DNA of 64,000 bases from Runella zeae DSM 19591. GTDB lineage: Bacteria; Bacteroidota; Bacteroidia; Cytophagales; Spirosomataceae. The position numbers and the translations under genes are program-made. Position 1 is the stretch's first letter, and each line of letters starts with the position of its first letter. Where the stretch lies: NCBI RefSeq assembly GCF_000423565.1, contig NZ_KE384039.1, positions 62,001-126,000 of the forward strand. Direction: 5' to 3'. The notes under the pieces were generated by a model. It searched no databases, had not been told where the DNA came from, and was given only the letters and a program-made list of their open reading frames with translations. Below, in pieces: positions 17,602 through 26,266 of the stretch.

Positions 17602-18723
17602 ATGACTTATTTTAGAGTTTATCGCTTATTAATTCCCGTTTTGTGGGCTGTGATTGGATGTACAACAGCAGTTCTAGCCCAGACAGACCCTGCTGTGACT
17701 TTACAACTTCGTCCCGGAGAAAATAATCCACGCAATAGCGAAGGTGATTTTATTACCCTGAAAAACGGCAAAATTCTCTTTGTCTATTCGCATTATACGG
17801 GCAAATCTACCAGCGACCATGCACCTGCTTATTTGGCGGGGCGTGTTTCTGACGACGGTGGCAAAACTTGGTCTGCTTCCGACCGCCTGATTGTGGACCG
17901 CGAAGGAGATATGAATGTGATGTCGGTGTCGTTGTTGAGGCTAAAAAACGGCCAAATTGCCTTATTTTATTTGAAGAAAAATTCTGAAATGGATTGTATT
18001 CCATTGATGCGTATTTCGACCGATGAGGCGCAGACTTGGAGCGAACCCATTCCTTGTATTACTGACAAAAAAGGCTATTTTGTATTGAACAACAACCGCG
18101 TGATTCAACTCAAAAATGGGCGATTGCTCATGGCGGTGGCGCTACATCGTACCCCCGAAACGGCTTGGCAAAATCGGGCTACTCTTTTTAGTTATTATTC
18201 GGACGACAACGGAAAAACGTGGACTTCCAGCCCTGCGGTGCCCAATCCTGCCCCCACCATTACGCAAGAACCGGGGCTAATTGAGTTGAAAGACGGTAAA
18301 GTCATGATGTTTATTCGGGCCGATAGCGGATTTCAGGAGCTTAGTTTTTCCGAAGACCGTGGGCAAACATGGAGCCCTATCAAACCAAGCGATATTCTTT
18401 CTCCACTTTCGCCTGCTTCAATGGCGCGTATTCCTTCCACGGGCGATTTGTTGATGGTCTGGAACAACAATAAAAAATCGGAAGAAGGCGGTCGTTGGGG
18501 CAAACGTACGCCGCTGACTATTGCGGTTTCGCGCGATGAAGGCAAAACTTGGCAACACGTCAAAAACATCGAAACCGACCCCGACGGCTGGTATTGCTAC
18601 ACGGCTATTCATTTTAAAGGTAAAGATGTATTATTGGCTTATTGTGCTGGAAGTCAGGCGGCCAAAACCCATTTGTCGGTGGTTAATATTCGTAAAATGA
18701 GCATCAAATCGCTTTATCAATAG
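17602..18723 (+). CDS. Exported sialidase-like BNR protein, paralog B
   Basis: The tandem paralog of the preceding gene, 373 residues, with a signal peptide ending near TAVLAQ. It shares NNPRNSEGDFITLKNG, NVMSVSLLRL, ITDKKGYFVLNNNR, SPLSPASMARIP and DPDGWYCYTAIHF, and has Asp-boxes SDDGGKTW, STDEAQTW, SDDNGKTW, SEDRGQTW and SRDEGKTW. Differences concentrate in loops, such as RTPETAWQNRA versus KTPEGGDFNDHG. This fits a local duplication followed by change in substrate specificity. It is translated 20 bases after the stop of paralog A. Confidence 0.8.
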   Translation: MTYFRVYRLLIPVLWAVIGCTTAVLAQTDPAVTLQLRPGENNPRNSEGDFITLKNGKILFVYSHYTGKSTSDHAPAYLAGRVSDDGGKTWSASDRLIVDREGDMNVMSVSLLRLKNGQIALFYLKKNSEMDCIPLMRISTDEAQTWSEPIPCITDKKGYFVLNNNRVIQLKNGRLLMAVALHRTPETAWQNRATLFSYYSDDNGKTWTSSPAVPNPAPTITQEPGLIELKDGKVMMFIRADSGFQELSFSEDRGQTWSPIKPSDILSPLSPASMARIPSTGDLLMVWNNNKKSEEGGRWGKRTPLTIAVSRDEGKTWQHVKNIETDPDGWYCYTAIHFKGKDVLLAYCAGSQAAKTHLSVVNIRKMSIKSLYQ

Positions 18724-18737
18724 CATTGTTTTCGGTG

Positions 18738-19667
18738 ATGAATTTAGTTAGATCATATACCTTAAAATCAGACCAAAGTGGCCCTCACGTTTTGCTGATA
18801 GCGGGCGTACATGGGGATGAGTATGAGCCTATGAAGGCGGTATTGGTTTTAAAAGAAATCGTATCAAAACTACTCTGTAAAGGCTCGGTTACGATTGTTC
18901 CCACGGCCAACGAAAGTGCGTTTAGAAACGGCAGCCGTTGCGGAGAAGACGGATTGGATTTAGCCCGTACTTGTCCTGGGGCACCCGACGGAAGCATTAC
19001 GGAACGCATATCGGATGAGGTAAGTCAGTTGATTCGACAGGCGGATTATTTGGTCGATATGCACACCGGTGGGGTGATGTTTGACATCGCTGCCTTGGCG
19101 GGGTACATGCTTCATGCCGATTCTTTTGTGCTTGAACGTCAGCGGACTATGGCAAAAGCTTGTCAGTTGCCTATTGTGTGGGGCACGGAGCCTACTCCCG
19201 AAGGTCGTACGCTGTCTATTGCGCGCGATGCAGGGGTTCCGGCCATTTATCTTGAGTACGGAGGAGGAACCAATTTCCGTCCACAGGTCGTAGAAGCCTA
19301 CCAAATTGCCTTTTTGAATATCCTTTCTTGGCTAGAAATGATAGAAAATAAACCCGAAGAAACTCTCCAAGAGCCCGCTTTTTGGGTAGAAGACCATCGG
19401 GTTTTGTCAGGCTACCTGCAAGCGATGCTACCTGCACCTACGGATGGTTTTTTTGTAGGAGAAAAAGTAATTGGGGAGTTTGTGAAAAAAGGGGAGCGGT
19501 GGGGCTACGTCCTAGACCCGATTAGCGGGCTAGAGACGGAGGTATTTTGTGACAAAGACGGCTTGGCTTTTCTAAAAAGGGCGTTGATTAAAGTCCAAAA
19601 AGGCGACGCTTTAGGAGGAATTTTACCCATTACTCAAACCGGAAAAATTGTAATTTATGAATCCTAA
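18738..19667 (+). CDS. M14-family deacylase (succinylglutamate desuccinylase/aspartoacylase type)
   Basis: A zinc-dependent enzyme of the AstE/AspA family, which removes N-acyl groups from amino acids. Counting from the ATG at 18738, the zinc ligands are H25 and E28 (GVHGDEYEP) and H109 (DMHTGG). GLDLARTCPG corresponds to the family's G-x-D-L-N-R-x-F-P-G. A TTG at 18726 could be an earlier start. The C-terminal beta domain (GYLQAMLPAPTDGFF, GEFVKKGERWGYVLDP) is intact. No signal peptide is present, so it acts in the cytoplasm. In context it probably deacylates an N-acylated amino acid or amino sugar acid. Its end overlaps the next gene by 11 bases. Confidence 0.85.
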   Translation: MNLVRSYTLKSDQSGPHVLLIAGVHGDEYEPMKAVLVLKEIVSKLLCKGSVTIVPTANESAFRNGSRCGEDGLDLARTCPGAPDGSITERISDEVSQLIRQADYLVDMHTGGVMFDIAALAGYMLHADSFVLERQRTMAKACQLPIVWGTEPTPEGRTLSIARDAGVPAIYLEYGGGTNFRPQVVEAYQIAFLNILSWLEMIENKPEETLQEPAFWVEDHRVLSGYLQAMLPAPTDGFFVGEKVIGEFVKKGERWGYVLDPISGLETEVFCDKDGLAFLKRALIKVQKGDALGGILPITQTGKIVIYES

Positions 19668-20466
19668 GAAAGTAGCCCTCATTACTGGCGCAGCTGGCGG
19701 GATTGGTAGTGCTACCGCTAGTGCTTTGGCAGAAGAAGGTTTTCTTCTTTCTCTCATTGATACTGACGCCGAACGACTCGCACAACTCAACGAAGAATGG
19801 CAAAAACATACCCAAACCCTTCTTTTGGTAGGAGATTTGGCCGAAGCACCTTTTCTCCAACATATCGTAAAAACAACAGTCGATACATGGGGGCATATTG
19901 ATGTACTAATTAACAACGCGGCTTGGCGTACCTTAGAGAGTTTGCGTACGATGCAGTTGGAAACATGGGAACGTACCTTGAAAGTATGCTTGACGGCGCC
20001 CGCTTTTTTGACCAAATGGGTGGCCGAAAACATGGAACAGCAAGGCCGTTCGGGCGTGATAGTGAATGTGTCGAGTGTGATGGCTCATCGTCCTTCGGGT
20101 ATGGGATCTGCCTACATTGCGGCCAAAGGAGGTTTGGAAAGCCTGACCCAAGAAACTGCCACCACCTACGGACGAAGCGGAATCAGGGTAGTGGGCATTG
20201 CGCCCGGTTTGGTCGAAACGCCCTTGAGCCGTGATTATAAAAATGACGAAGGCAATGACATTAGCCAAAAGCTAATTGACGAAATGACCGACTTTGTACC
20301 CTTAGGTCGCGGGGCATCGCCCCAAGAAATTGCCGAAGTGATTCGTTGGGTGATTTCTGATAGTGCGGCTTATATCACTGGCACAACCTTGCCAATTGAT
20401 GGTGGGTTTCATTTCAATTTCAATAAATATTCTATTAAAAAACTCCAACTGCCCAACGAATTTTGA
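19657..20466 (+). CDS. SDR-family oxidoreductase
   Basis: A classical short-chain dehydrogenase of 269 residues. It has TGAAGGIG (10-17), an acidic residue after beta-2 (SLIDTDAERL) favouring NAD(H), catalytic S139/S140, and Y153-IAA-K157. LPIDGGFHFN lies near the C terminus, as in many sugar and hydroxy-acid dehydrogenases. It begins 11 bases inside the deacylase gene, so translation is coupled. The next gene starts on its stop codon. It probably oxidises a hydroxyl of the deacylated intermediate; the substrate is inferred only from context. Confidence 0.88.
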   Translation: MNPKKVALITGAAGGIGSATASALAEEGFLLSLIDTDAERLAQLNEEWQKHTQTLLLVGDLAEAPFLQHIVKTTVDTWGHIDVLINNAAWRTLESLRTMQLETWERTLKVCLTAPAFLTKWVAENMEQQGRSGVIVNVSSVMAHRPSGMGSAYIAAKGGLESLTQETATTYGRSGIRVVGIAPGLVETPLSRDYKNDEGNDISQKLIDEMTDFVPLGRGASPQEIAEVIRWVISDSAAYITGTTLPIDGGFHFNFNKYSIKKLQLPNEF

Positions 20467-21542
20467 AAACCATCTGGAATTATGCCGAGTATTTGCCTGC
20501 TATCCCCGAATCTCATCGCGTGTTTTTGGGTGAAGGACAAACGCCATTGGTAAAGTCGAAGCATATTGGCAAGCAACTTGGGCTTGAATCATTGTATTTT
20601 AAAACCGAAAACCTTAACCCAACTGGCTCCTATAAAGACCGTTTTGCGGCTGTGCTAGTCAGTCAAATGCAGGCAGCGGGTCAAAAAGTATGTATTGCCA
20701 CTTCGAGCGGAAATACAGGTGCCGCCTTGGCCGCTTATTGTGCTGCCGCAGGGATTGTGTGTATTGTGGTGGTGGTTGACGGCGCACCGTTGCCCAAAAT
20801 CAAACAAATGCAGCTCTACGGAGCTCAGATATTGATGGTCAAAGATTTTGGAAAAAGTGCGTCAGTCACGGAGCAGGTCTTTGCTGAATTGGCTGCTATT
20901 TGCCAAAAATTTGATTTACCGCTTCCTATTAGCGCGTTTCGATATTGTCCAGCGGCTATGCAAGGCGTACAGACTTTGGTTTATGAAATTGCTGAACAAC
21001 TACCCGCTGCTCCGACGCATATCTTCTCGCCCGCAGGAGGTGGTGGCTTGACGCTTGCCATTACCAAAGGTGTATTGTCGGCGGGACTTTCTACCCGCGT
21101 ACATTGTGTACAGCCCGAAGGCAATGACACGATTGCGTCGGCCTTGCGTCAAGGGCGCGAGGTGGCTACGCCTGTCGAATATTCTACAACCCTTGTGAGT
21201 GGTTTGCAAGTAGCCAATGTCATTGATGGAGACCAAGTAATCGAAAACTGCCGACAACTAGGCGGTAATGGCTATACCGTCAGTGATGCTGAGGTATTTG
21301 AATGGCATCGACAATTGGCCCAAACAGAAGGTATTTTTGGCGAACCAGCAGGAGCGGTGGCTTTGGCGGGGGTGGTCAAAGCGCTTCGGTTAGGTGAAAT
21401 CGCGCCCACTGACGTGGTTGTGTGTCCTGTTACGGGTAGTGGTTTCAAAGACATGAATGCAGTAGAACGAAATTTCGGCCTTCCGGCCATATCCACTATG
21501 GGTGTTGCTGATTGTGTTGCGGCAATTCAACGATATTTTTAG
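20463..21542 (+). CDS. Threonine synthase-like PLP-dependent enzyme (fold type II)
   Basis: A beta-family PLP enzyme of 359 residues resembling threonine synthase and serine/threonine dehydratases. The PLP lysine is K58 in NPTGSYKDR. SSGNTGAALAAY (about 80-91) and the phosphate-binding loop SPAGGGG are present. GEPAGAVALAG and CPVTGSGFKD near the C terminus complete the domain. Translation starts at TTG (20463-20465) overlapping the previous TGA stop. An elimination or dehydration of a beta-hydroxy or beta-substituted amino acid is the likely reaction. The RidA protein further along would suit an enamine/imine product. It is not likely to be the biosynthetic ThrC, given its catabolic neighbours. 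Confidence 0.83.
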   Translation: MKTIWNYAEYLPAIPESHRVFLGEGQTPLVKSKHIGKQLGLESLYFKTENLNPTGSYKDRFAAVLVSQMQAAGQKVCIATSSGNTGAALAAYCAAAGIVCIVVVVDGAPLPKIKQMQLYGAQILMVKDFGKSASVTEQVFAELAAICQKFDLPLPISAFRYCPAAMQGVQTLVYEIAEQLPAAPTHIFSPAGGGGLTLAITKGVLSAGLSTRVHCVQPEGNDTIASALRQGREVATPVEYSTTLVSGLQVANVIDGDQVIENCRQLGGNGYTVSDAEVFEWHRQLAQTEGIFGEPAGAVALAGVVKALRLGEIAPTDVVVCPVTGSGFKDMNAVERNFGLPAISTMGVADCVAAIQRYF

Positions 21543-21562
21543 TAACACCTTGTCACATTATT

Positions 21563-22813
21563 ATGAAAAAAGTACCTTTTCTTTCTTCGGTATATCCTTG
21601 GGTAATTGTGGGTTTGCTGTGTGTAGTGGGCTGCCTCAACTACCTCGACCGCATGATGATTACGACCATGAGGGGTTCTATCATGAGTTCTATTCCCATG
21701 AGCGAATCCCAATTTGGCTTACTGACTTCGTTGTTTCTGTGGGTGTACGGCTTGCTCAGTCCCTTAGCGGGCTACCTCGCCGACCGCTTCAATCGTAGTC
21801 GCGTCATTATCGGAAGTTTATTTGTGTGGTCGTTGGTCACGTGGATGACCGCTTACGTATCGACTTTCGAAGAATTGCTCTTGACGCGCGCTTTGATGGG
21901 TATCAGCGAAGCCTGCTACATACCGGCGGCCTTGGCATTAATCAGTGATTATCACCGAGGAAGCAGTCGCTCCTTGGCGACGGGTATCCATATGGGAGGT
22001 ATCATGATTGGGCAAAGTCTAGGGTTTATTGGCGGTTGGCTTGCCGAAGACCGTACTTGGAATTACGTCTTTTTGGTTTTTGGCATCATTGGAATTGTGT
22101 ATGCGATACTGCTCACTTTTTCGCTCAAAGACCGCAAAGAAGACACTACAGCCGAAAACGCGATTTCTGAAACTACCTCTGCTATTGGGCTCAAAGAAGC
22201 CATTAAAGTTTTGTTTAGCAACCGAGGCTATTGGCTAGCGTTGACCTTTTGGGGAATAGCGGGAGTCGTCACGTGGATGATTGTAGGCTGGCTTCCTACT
22301 TACTACCAAGAGCATTTTGGGCTTACCCAAAGTGTAGCAGGTATGTATGCCACTGCCTATTTTCACCCCGCTTCTTTGTTTGGTGTGCTAGTAGGAGGCT
22401 ATTTGGCCGACCGCTTCAGCCGTCAGAATCCTAAAGGAAGGATATTGGTTCCTATGATTGGACTAGCTATTGCGGCTCCAGCTGTTTTCATCGCGGCAAG
22501 TACGTCCGTGTTTGGATTGGCAATCGCGGGCTTTACCATTTATGCTTTTACGCGTACTTTTTTGGATGCCAACATGATGCCCATTTTGTGCATGATTGTG
22601 GATCGCCGTTATCGGGCTACGGGTTATGGTATTATCAACATGCTTTCGTGTATTATCGGCGGTATCGGCATCTACGCCGGTGGCGCTGTTCGTGATGCTC
22701 ATTTAGATTTGAGCATACTGTTTCGGGTAGCCACGGTCGTGTTGTTGATTTGTATTTTTCTCCTATACCGACTTTACCTAACAGCAAATGTTATCGAAGA
22801 AAAAGAAGCTTAG
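21563..22813 (+). CDS. MFS transporter (ACS/Spinster-like)
   Basis: An inner-membrane carrier of the major facilitator superfamily with about 12 predicted helices. It begins MKKVPFLSSVYPW at 21563, 20 bases after the PLP gene; an upstream in-frame TTG is unlikely. The loop 2-3 signature is visible as LADRFNRSRVIIGS and repeated in the second half as GYLADRFSRQNPKGR. NYLDRMMITTMRGSI in helix 1 resembles organic anion and sugar-acid symporters of the ACS/Spinster groups. It would carry the SusCD-imported substrate, or a periplasmic sialidase-like product, into the cytoplasm. Confidence 0.9.
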   Translation: MKKVPFLSSVYPWVIVGLLCVVGCLNYLDRMMITTMRGSIMSSIPMSESQFGLLTSLFLWVYGLLSPLAGYLADRFNRSRVIIGSLFVWSLVTWMTAYVSTFEELLLTRALMGISEACYIPAALALISDYHRGSSRSLATGIHMGGIMIGQSLGFIGGWLAEDRTWNYVFLVFGIIGIVYAILLTFSLKDRKEDTTAENAISETTSAIGLKEAIKVLFSNRGYWLALTFWGIAGVVTWMIVGWLPTYYQEHFGLTQSVAGMYATAYFHPASLFGVLVGGYLADRFSRQNPKGRILVPMIGLAIAAPAVFIAASTSVFGLAIAGFTIYAFTRTFLDANMMPILCMIVDRRYRATGYGIINMLSCIIGGIGIYAGGAVRDAHLDLSILFRVATVVLLICIFLLYRLYLTANVIEEKEA

Positions 22814-22899
22814 ATGAAAATGTTGCCCCTCTTTGAGTCTCATTTTAAGGGGATTAACCGACGATTTATTAAAGGATAAATGATAATTAACAATTAGCA

Positions 22900-22911
22900 G
22901 TGGCTTGCCAC
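22900..22911. repeat. Short hairpin repeat GTGGCTTGCCAC
   Basis: A 5-bp perfect stem GTGGC/GCCAC around TT. It lies in the only sizeable gap (109 bases) in the downstream half of the operon, just before the RraA-like gene. The same 15 bases (to CTTA) recur at 52321-52335 before the second tldD gene. Confidence 0.45.
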
Positions 22912-22922
22912 TTAACACATTT

Positions 22923-23567
22923 ATGAATTTCGAAGAACTCAAAAATCAGTTGTACGTAGCCGTTATTTCGGATGTATTAGACCAAATGGGCTATACGCAT
23001 CAGGCTACGCGGATTGCGTTTACACCTTATACGGGTATTAACAAAATCATGGGACGTTGTAAAACCACACTTTGGGCCGATATGTACCATACCGATTCCA
23101 ATCCTTACGAACTAGAGTTAAAAGCCGTTGATAGCTGTCAGCCGGATGATGTGCTGATTGCGGCAGCGGGAGGCTCGGAGCGCTCAGGGATTTGGGGAGA
23201 GTTGCTTTCTACGGCAGCTCGCAATAGTGGTTGCGTAGGGGTGATTGTTCACGGGGCGGTTCGGGACATTGCCAAAATGCGAGAAATGGCGTTTCCAGTA
23301 TTTGCGACGGCTCGCAATCCTTATGATAGCCAAAATCGCCAACGGGTAGTTGATATAGATGTGCCCGTAGAAATCGACGGCGTTCGGTTTTCGCCTGGCG
23401 ATGTTGTAATGGCCGATGAAGACGGGATTGTCGTGATTCCCAAAGCCATAGAAGAGGAAGTGATCAAAGCGGCCTTGGCCAAAGTTTCGGCTGAAAATAT
23501 TACCAGAGATGAGATTAAAAATGGAATGAAGGCCACAGAAGCCTATTTAAAATACGGAGTATTATGA
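22923..23567 (+). CDS. RraA-like aldolase/decarboxylase family protein
   Basis: A cytoplasmic protein of 214 residues of the RraA/4-hydroxy-4-methyl-2-oxoglutarate aldolase family. The ATG at 22923 (MNFEELKNQLY) is chosen over an upstream TTG. Conserved features are SDVLDQMG, GGSERSGIWGELLSTAA, the R-D pair in GVIVHGAVRDI and PGDVVMADEDGIVVIP. Family enzymes cleave or decarboxylate short 2-oxo diacids, releasing pyruvate, using a divalent metal held near that R-D pair. Here it may process a keto acid formed by the PLP enzyme and RidA. Its stop overlaps the ridA start (ATGA). Confidence 0.83.
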   Translation: MNFEELKNQLYVAVISDVLDQMGYTHQATRIAFTPYTGINKIMGRCKTTLWADMYHTDSNPYELELKAVDSCQPDDVLIAAAGGSERSGIWGELLSTAARNSGCVGVIVHGAVRDIAKMREMAFPVFATARNPYDSQNRQRVVDIDVPVEIDGVRFSPGDVVMADEDGIVVIPKAIEEEVIKAALAKVSAENITRDEIKNGMKATEAYLKYGVL

Positions 23568-23944
23568 GCACCAAAAAACAACCAATCACGGGAAGCGACG
23601 TCCCTCAAAGTCATTTGCCTTTTTCGCCGGGGATTATTTCGGGCGGCTATCTTTATATTTCAGGCCAAGCCTCGGTCGATGACAAAGGCAACATCGTCAC
23701 TGATACTTTTGAAGGAGAATGTCGTCGGTCGTTTGATAATCTAAAACGCATTGCTGAAGCCGCTGGAACTACCCTTGACAATGCCGTTCAGGTACGAAAC
23801 TACGTGGGTAAGCAAGAATATTTGGCCGAATTCAATGCCATTTATCGCGAGTATTTCAGTGCGCCCTTTCCTGCCCGTACTACCCTCATAGGGTGTTTGG
23901 GAGATATTCTAAAATTTGAAGTAGATGCTGTGATTGCGTTATGA
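23564..23944 (+). CDS. RidA (YjgF/YER057c/UK114) family enamine/imine deaminase
   Basis: A 126-residue protein that hydrolyses reactive enamines and imines, such as 2-aminoacrylate, to keto acids and ammonia. The key arginine R105 (PARTTL) and glutamate E119 (FEVDAVI) are present, and it has the SGQASVDDKGN segment of the family. It overlaps the genes on both sides by 4 bases (ATGA each time), so it is tightly coupled to the RraA-like and M81 genes. In the same run as a threonine synthase-like PLP enzyme, it probably clears that enzyme's unstable product. Confidence 0.9.
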   Translation: MSTKKQPITGSDVPQSHLPFSPGIISGGYLYISGQASVDDKGNIVTDTFEGECRRSFDNLKRIAEAAGTTLDNAVQVRNYVGKQEYLAEFNAIYREYFSAPFPARTTLIGCLGDILKFEVDAVIAL

Positions 23945-25413
23945 AAAAGCGAATCGCTCTACTAGGGATTTATCACGAAACCAATACTTTTATCGAGCGG
24001 CCTACCACGCTCGATGATTTTCGAAATGGATATTGGCTTGAAGGACAGCAGATTGTGTCGGAGTACCGTGGCGCTCATCACGAAATAAGCGGGGTAATAG
24101 ACGCCGTGGCGGAGGCCGAAGATATGGAGCTAGTGCCAGTACTATATGTAATGGCTACCCCCGGAGGTATCATTTCGGGTAAAACGTATGAAGCAATTCT
24201 CACTCAAATGTGGGATGCCCTCGCCCAAGTAGGCCACATCGATGGCTATGTGGTAGTGCCCCACGGTTCGGGAGTTGCCGAAACTTATCCCGATATGGAT
24301 GGGCATTGGTTGAGTCAACTTCGTGACAAAGTGGGAGAAGATGTACCCATTATCGGAACCCTCGACCCTCATGCCAATGTGAGTCCTGCGATGGCAAATG
24401 CTACCAACGCCCTCACGGCCTATGGTACTAATCCCCACATCGACCAATACGCAACGGGGTTGCGGGCGGGGAGGTGGATGGTGGAGACATTGAGAGGCAC
24501 GCTAAAACCCATCCAAAAGCTAGTACAATTGCCCTTGGCGATTAGTATCGAGCAGCAATATACTTCGCACGACCCTTGCCAAAGCCTGTTGGCGTTTATG
24601 AAGGCACAAGCGGCTGAAAATGGCCTAATTCATGCAAGTTTGTTGTTGGGGTTTCCCTACGCTGACGTGCCTGAGATGGGTTCTAGTTTTTTGCTCGTTG
24701 CTAATGGACTCCATACGCAAGAAGCTCAATTCGACCAAGTAGCTGAGCAGTTCACGGCCTATGTAATGAGTCGAAAAAGTCTTTTTAACGGAAAAAAAAC
24801 AGGTATTGAAGAGGTGTATGAACAATTGTCGGATTTACCCAAACCTATTTTACTACTTGATATGGGCGACAATGTAGGCGGGGGGGCTTTGGGTAATAGC
24901 ACTCATTTGATTGAGTTTTTTGAAAAAAAATCTTTTGCCAAAGTATTTACGTGCCTAGCCGATCCTGCTGCCGTGGAAGAGGCTTTTCAACATAGCCTGG
25001 GAGAGCGATTTGGGCTTGATTTGACTACTACCCAAGGCAAGTGGCATGTGTATGTTACTTTAAGACAATTGTCGGACGGGATTTTTAAGGAAGATACTCC
25101 CAAACACGGCGGTTTTGTCAATTATAACATGGGAAAGACGGCTGTCGTCCAAACCGATCAAGGCAATGTACTCATGCTTACTGAGCGTCGCACGCCACCC
25201 TATAGCCTACGTCAAATGACTGCTTTTGGACTAGAACCTGCTGTATTTGAGGTGATTGTAGCCAAAGGTGTAAATGCGCCTATTGCGGCCTATTCGTCGG
25301 TATGCCCTACCATTGTGCAAGTAGATACTCCCGGAGCTACGCAGGCCGATATGACCCTTTTTACGTATCATCGTCGGCGCAAGCCCTTATATCCATTCGA
25401 AGACTTTAGCTGA
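23941..25413 (+). CDS. M81-family metallohydrolase (MlrC-like)
   Basis: A 490-residue member of the M81/MlrC family, whose founder hydrolyses an amide bond in linearised microcystin. The N terminus carries the metal-site motif GIYHETNTF (H12, E13). D142 and H144 lie in GTLDPHANVSP, and VVVPHGSGVAE and LLDMGDNVGGGALGNS follow. There is no signal peptide, so it acts in the cytoplasm. Microcystin breakdown is not implied. With the M14 deacylase in the same run it suggests that the substrate contains one or more amide-linked groups. The start overlaps the ridA stop. Confidence 0.87.
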   Translation: MKKRIALLGIYHETNTFIERPTTLDDFRNGYWLEGQQIVSEYRGAHHEISGVIDAVAEAEDMELVPVLYVMATPGGIISGKTYEAILTQMWDALAQVGHIDGYVVVPHGSGVAETYPDMDGHWLSQLRDKVGEDVPIIGTLDPHANVSPAMANATNALTAYGTNPHIDQYATGLRAGRWMVETLRGTLKPIQKLVQLPLAISIEQQYTSHDPCQSLLAFMKAQAAENGLIHASLLLGFPYADVPEMGSSFLLVANGLHTQEAQFDQVAEQFTAYVMSRKSLFNGKKTGIEEVYEQLSDLPKPILLLDMGDNVGGGALGNSTHLIEFFEKKSFAKVFTCLADPAAVEEAFQHSLGERFGLDLTTTQGKWHVYVTLRQLSDGIFKEDTPKHGGFVNYNMGKTAVVQTDQGNVLMLTERRTPPYSLRQMTAFGLEPAVFEVIVAKGVNAPIAAYSSVCPTIVQVDTPGATQADMTLFTYHRRRKPLYPFEDFS

Positions 25414-25420
25414 TTTTGTC

Positions 25421-26266
25421 ATGCAGATTACTGTCCAAAAATTATTTAACCTTCCCTTTTATACTGAAGGACCTGCCGTGGATTCGGAACGGCATCTTTT
25501 TTTTACGGCCCTGACGGGCGGCTGGGTCGGAAAGGTGGACGAAAAAGGCGAAGCCCTCCAATGGGCCACTGCCGTATGTCCCAACGGCCAAGTCATCGGG
25601 CCTGATGGTTCACACTGGTTTTGTGATAGTAAGCAAAGAGGGATTTTGTGTTTTGACGTAAATGGAAAGCCTCTGCCTGAGCCTGTTATGGGGCAAATTG
25701 CGGGCGAAAAAATCCACACCCCCAATGATCTTATGCTGGATAGTGAGGGCAATCTGTATTTTACTGACTCTTTGCTTACTGATGGAAAGGTGTTTTTTAA
25801 AGGGGCGGATGGGAATGAAAAAGTTGTGCTGCGAGGCATCGACTATGCCAATGGATTGGCTTTGTCAAACGATGAGCGGTTTTTATACGTAGCAGAGAGT
25901 TATCAAAATCGAATCTTGCGGGTAGAACTTGCCGAACCGGGCGTGGCCGCAGCCAAGGCAGAGGTATTTGCTGACTTGCCTACGCATGTGTCGGGCGTGA
26001 TTAGCCAAAATTTACCAGATGGCCTTGCCATTGACCCTCAAGGCAATCTTTGGGTGGCCCATTATGGAATGCAGGCTATTCAGGTTTTAAATTCGCAAGG
26101 AGAGTGGTTGTTTAGTCTTGATACACAGCTTCCTCTCACGAGCAATCTTTGTTTTATCGAATATCAGCCTGAGCGTCAAGTACTGCTTGTGACGGGAGGC
26201 TACGGAGAGCCTGGCCCTGGTGCTGTGATGGTAATTACGGTTTCTCATTCATCAGTTATACTATGA
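25421..26266 (+). CDS. SMP-30/gluconolactonase/LRE-family lactonase
   Basis: A six-bladed beta-propeller of 281 residues that typically opens sugar lactones using a single divalent metal. Expected ligands are E16 in YTEGPA, the asparagine in HTPNDLMLDSEGNLYFTDS, and the aspartate in DGLAIDPQGNLWVAHYG. There is no signal peptide. A lactonase in an operon with sugar dehydrogenases and an aldolase fits hydrolysis of an aldonolactone made by one of the SDRs. The start lies 7 bases after the M81 gene, and its stop overlaps the mutarotase start by 4 bases. Confidence 0.87.
   Translation: MQITVQKLFNLPFYTEGPAVDSERHLFFTALTGGWVGKVDEKGEALQWATAVCPNGQVIGPDGSHWFCDSKQRGILCFDVNGKPLPEPVMGQIAGEKIHTPNDLMLDSEGNLYFTDSLLTDGKVFFKGADGNEKVVLRGIDYANGLALSNDERFLYVAESYQNRILRVELAEPGVAAAKAEVFADLPTHVSGVISQNLPDGLAIDPQGNLWVAHYGMQAIQVLNSQGEWLFSLDTQLPLTSNLCFIEYQPERQVLLVTGGYGEPGPGAVMVITVSHSSVIL

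Noticed and set aside
23941-25413. Microcystin degradation gene (mlrC)
   Set aside because: The family match is to M81 in general. MlrA, MlrB and MlrD are absent and the neighbours handle sugar and amino acids.
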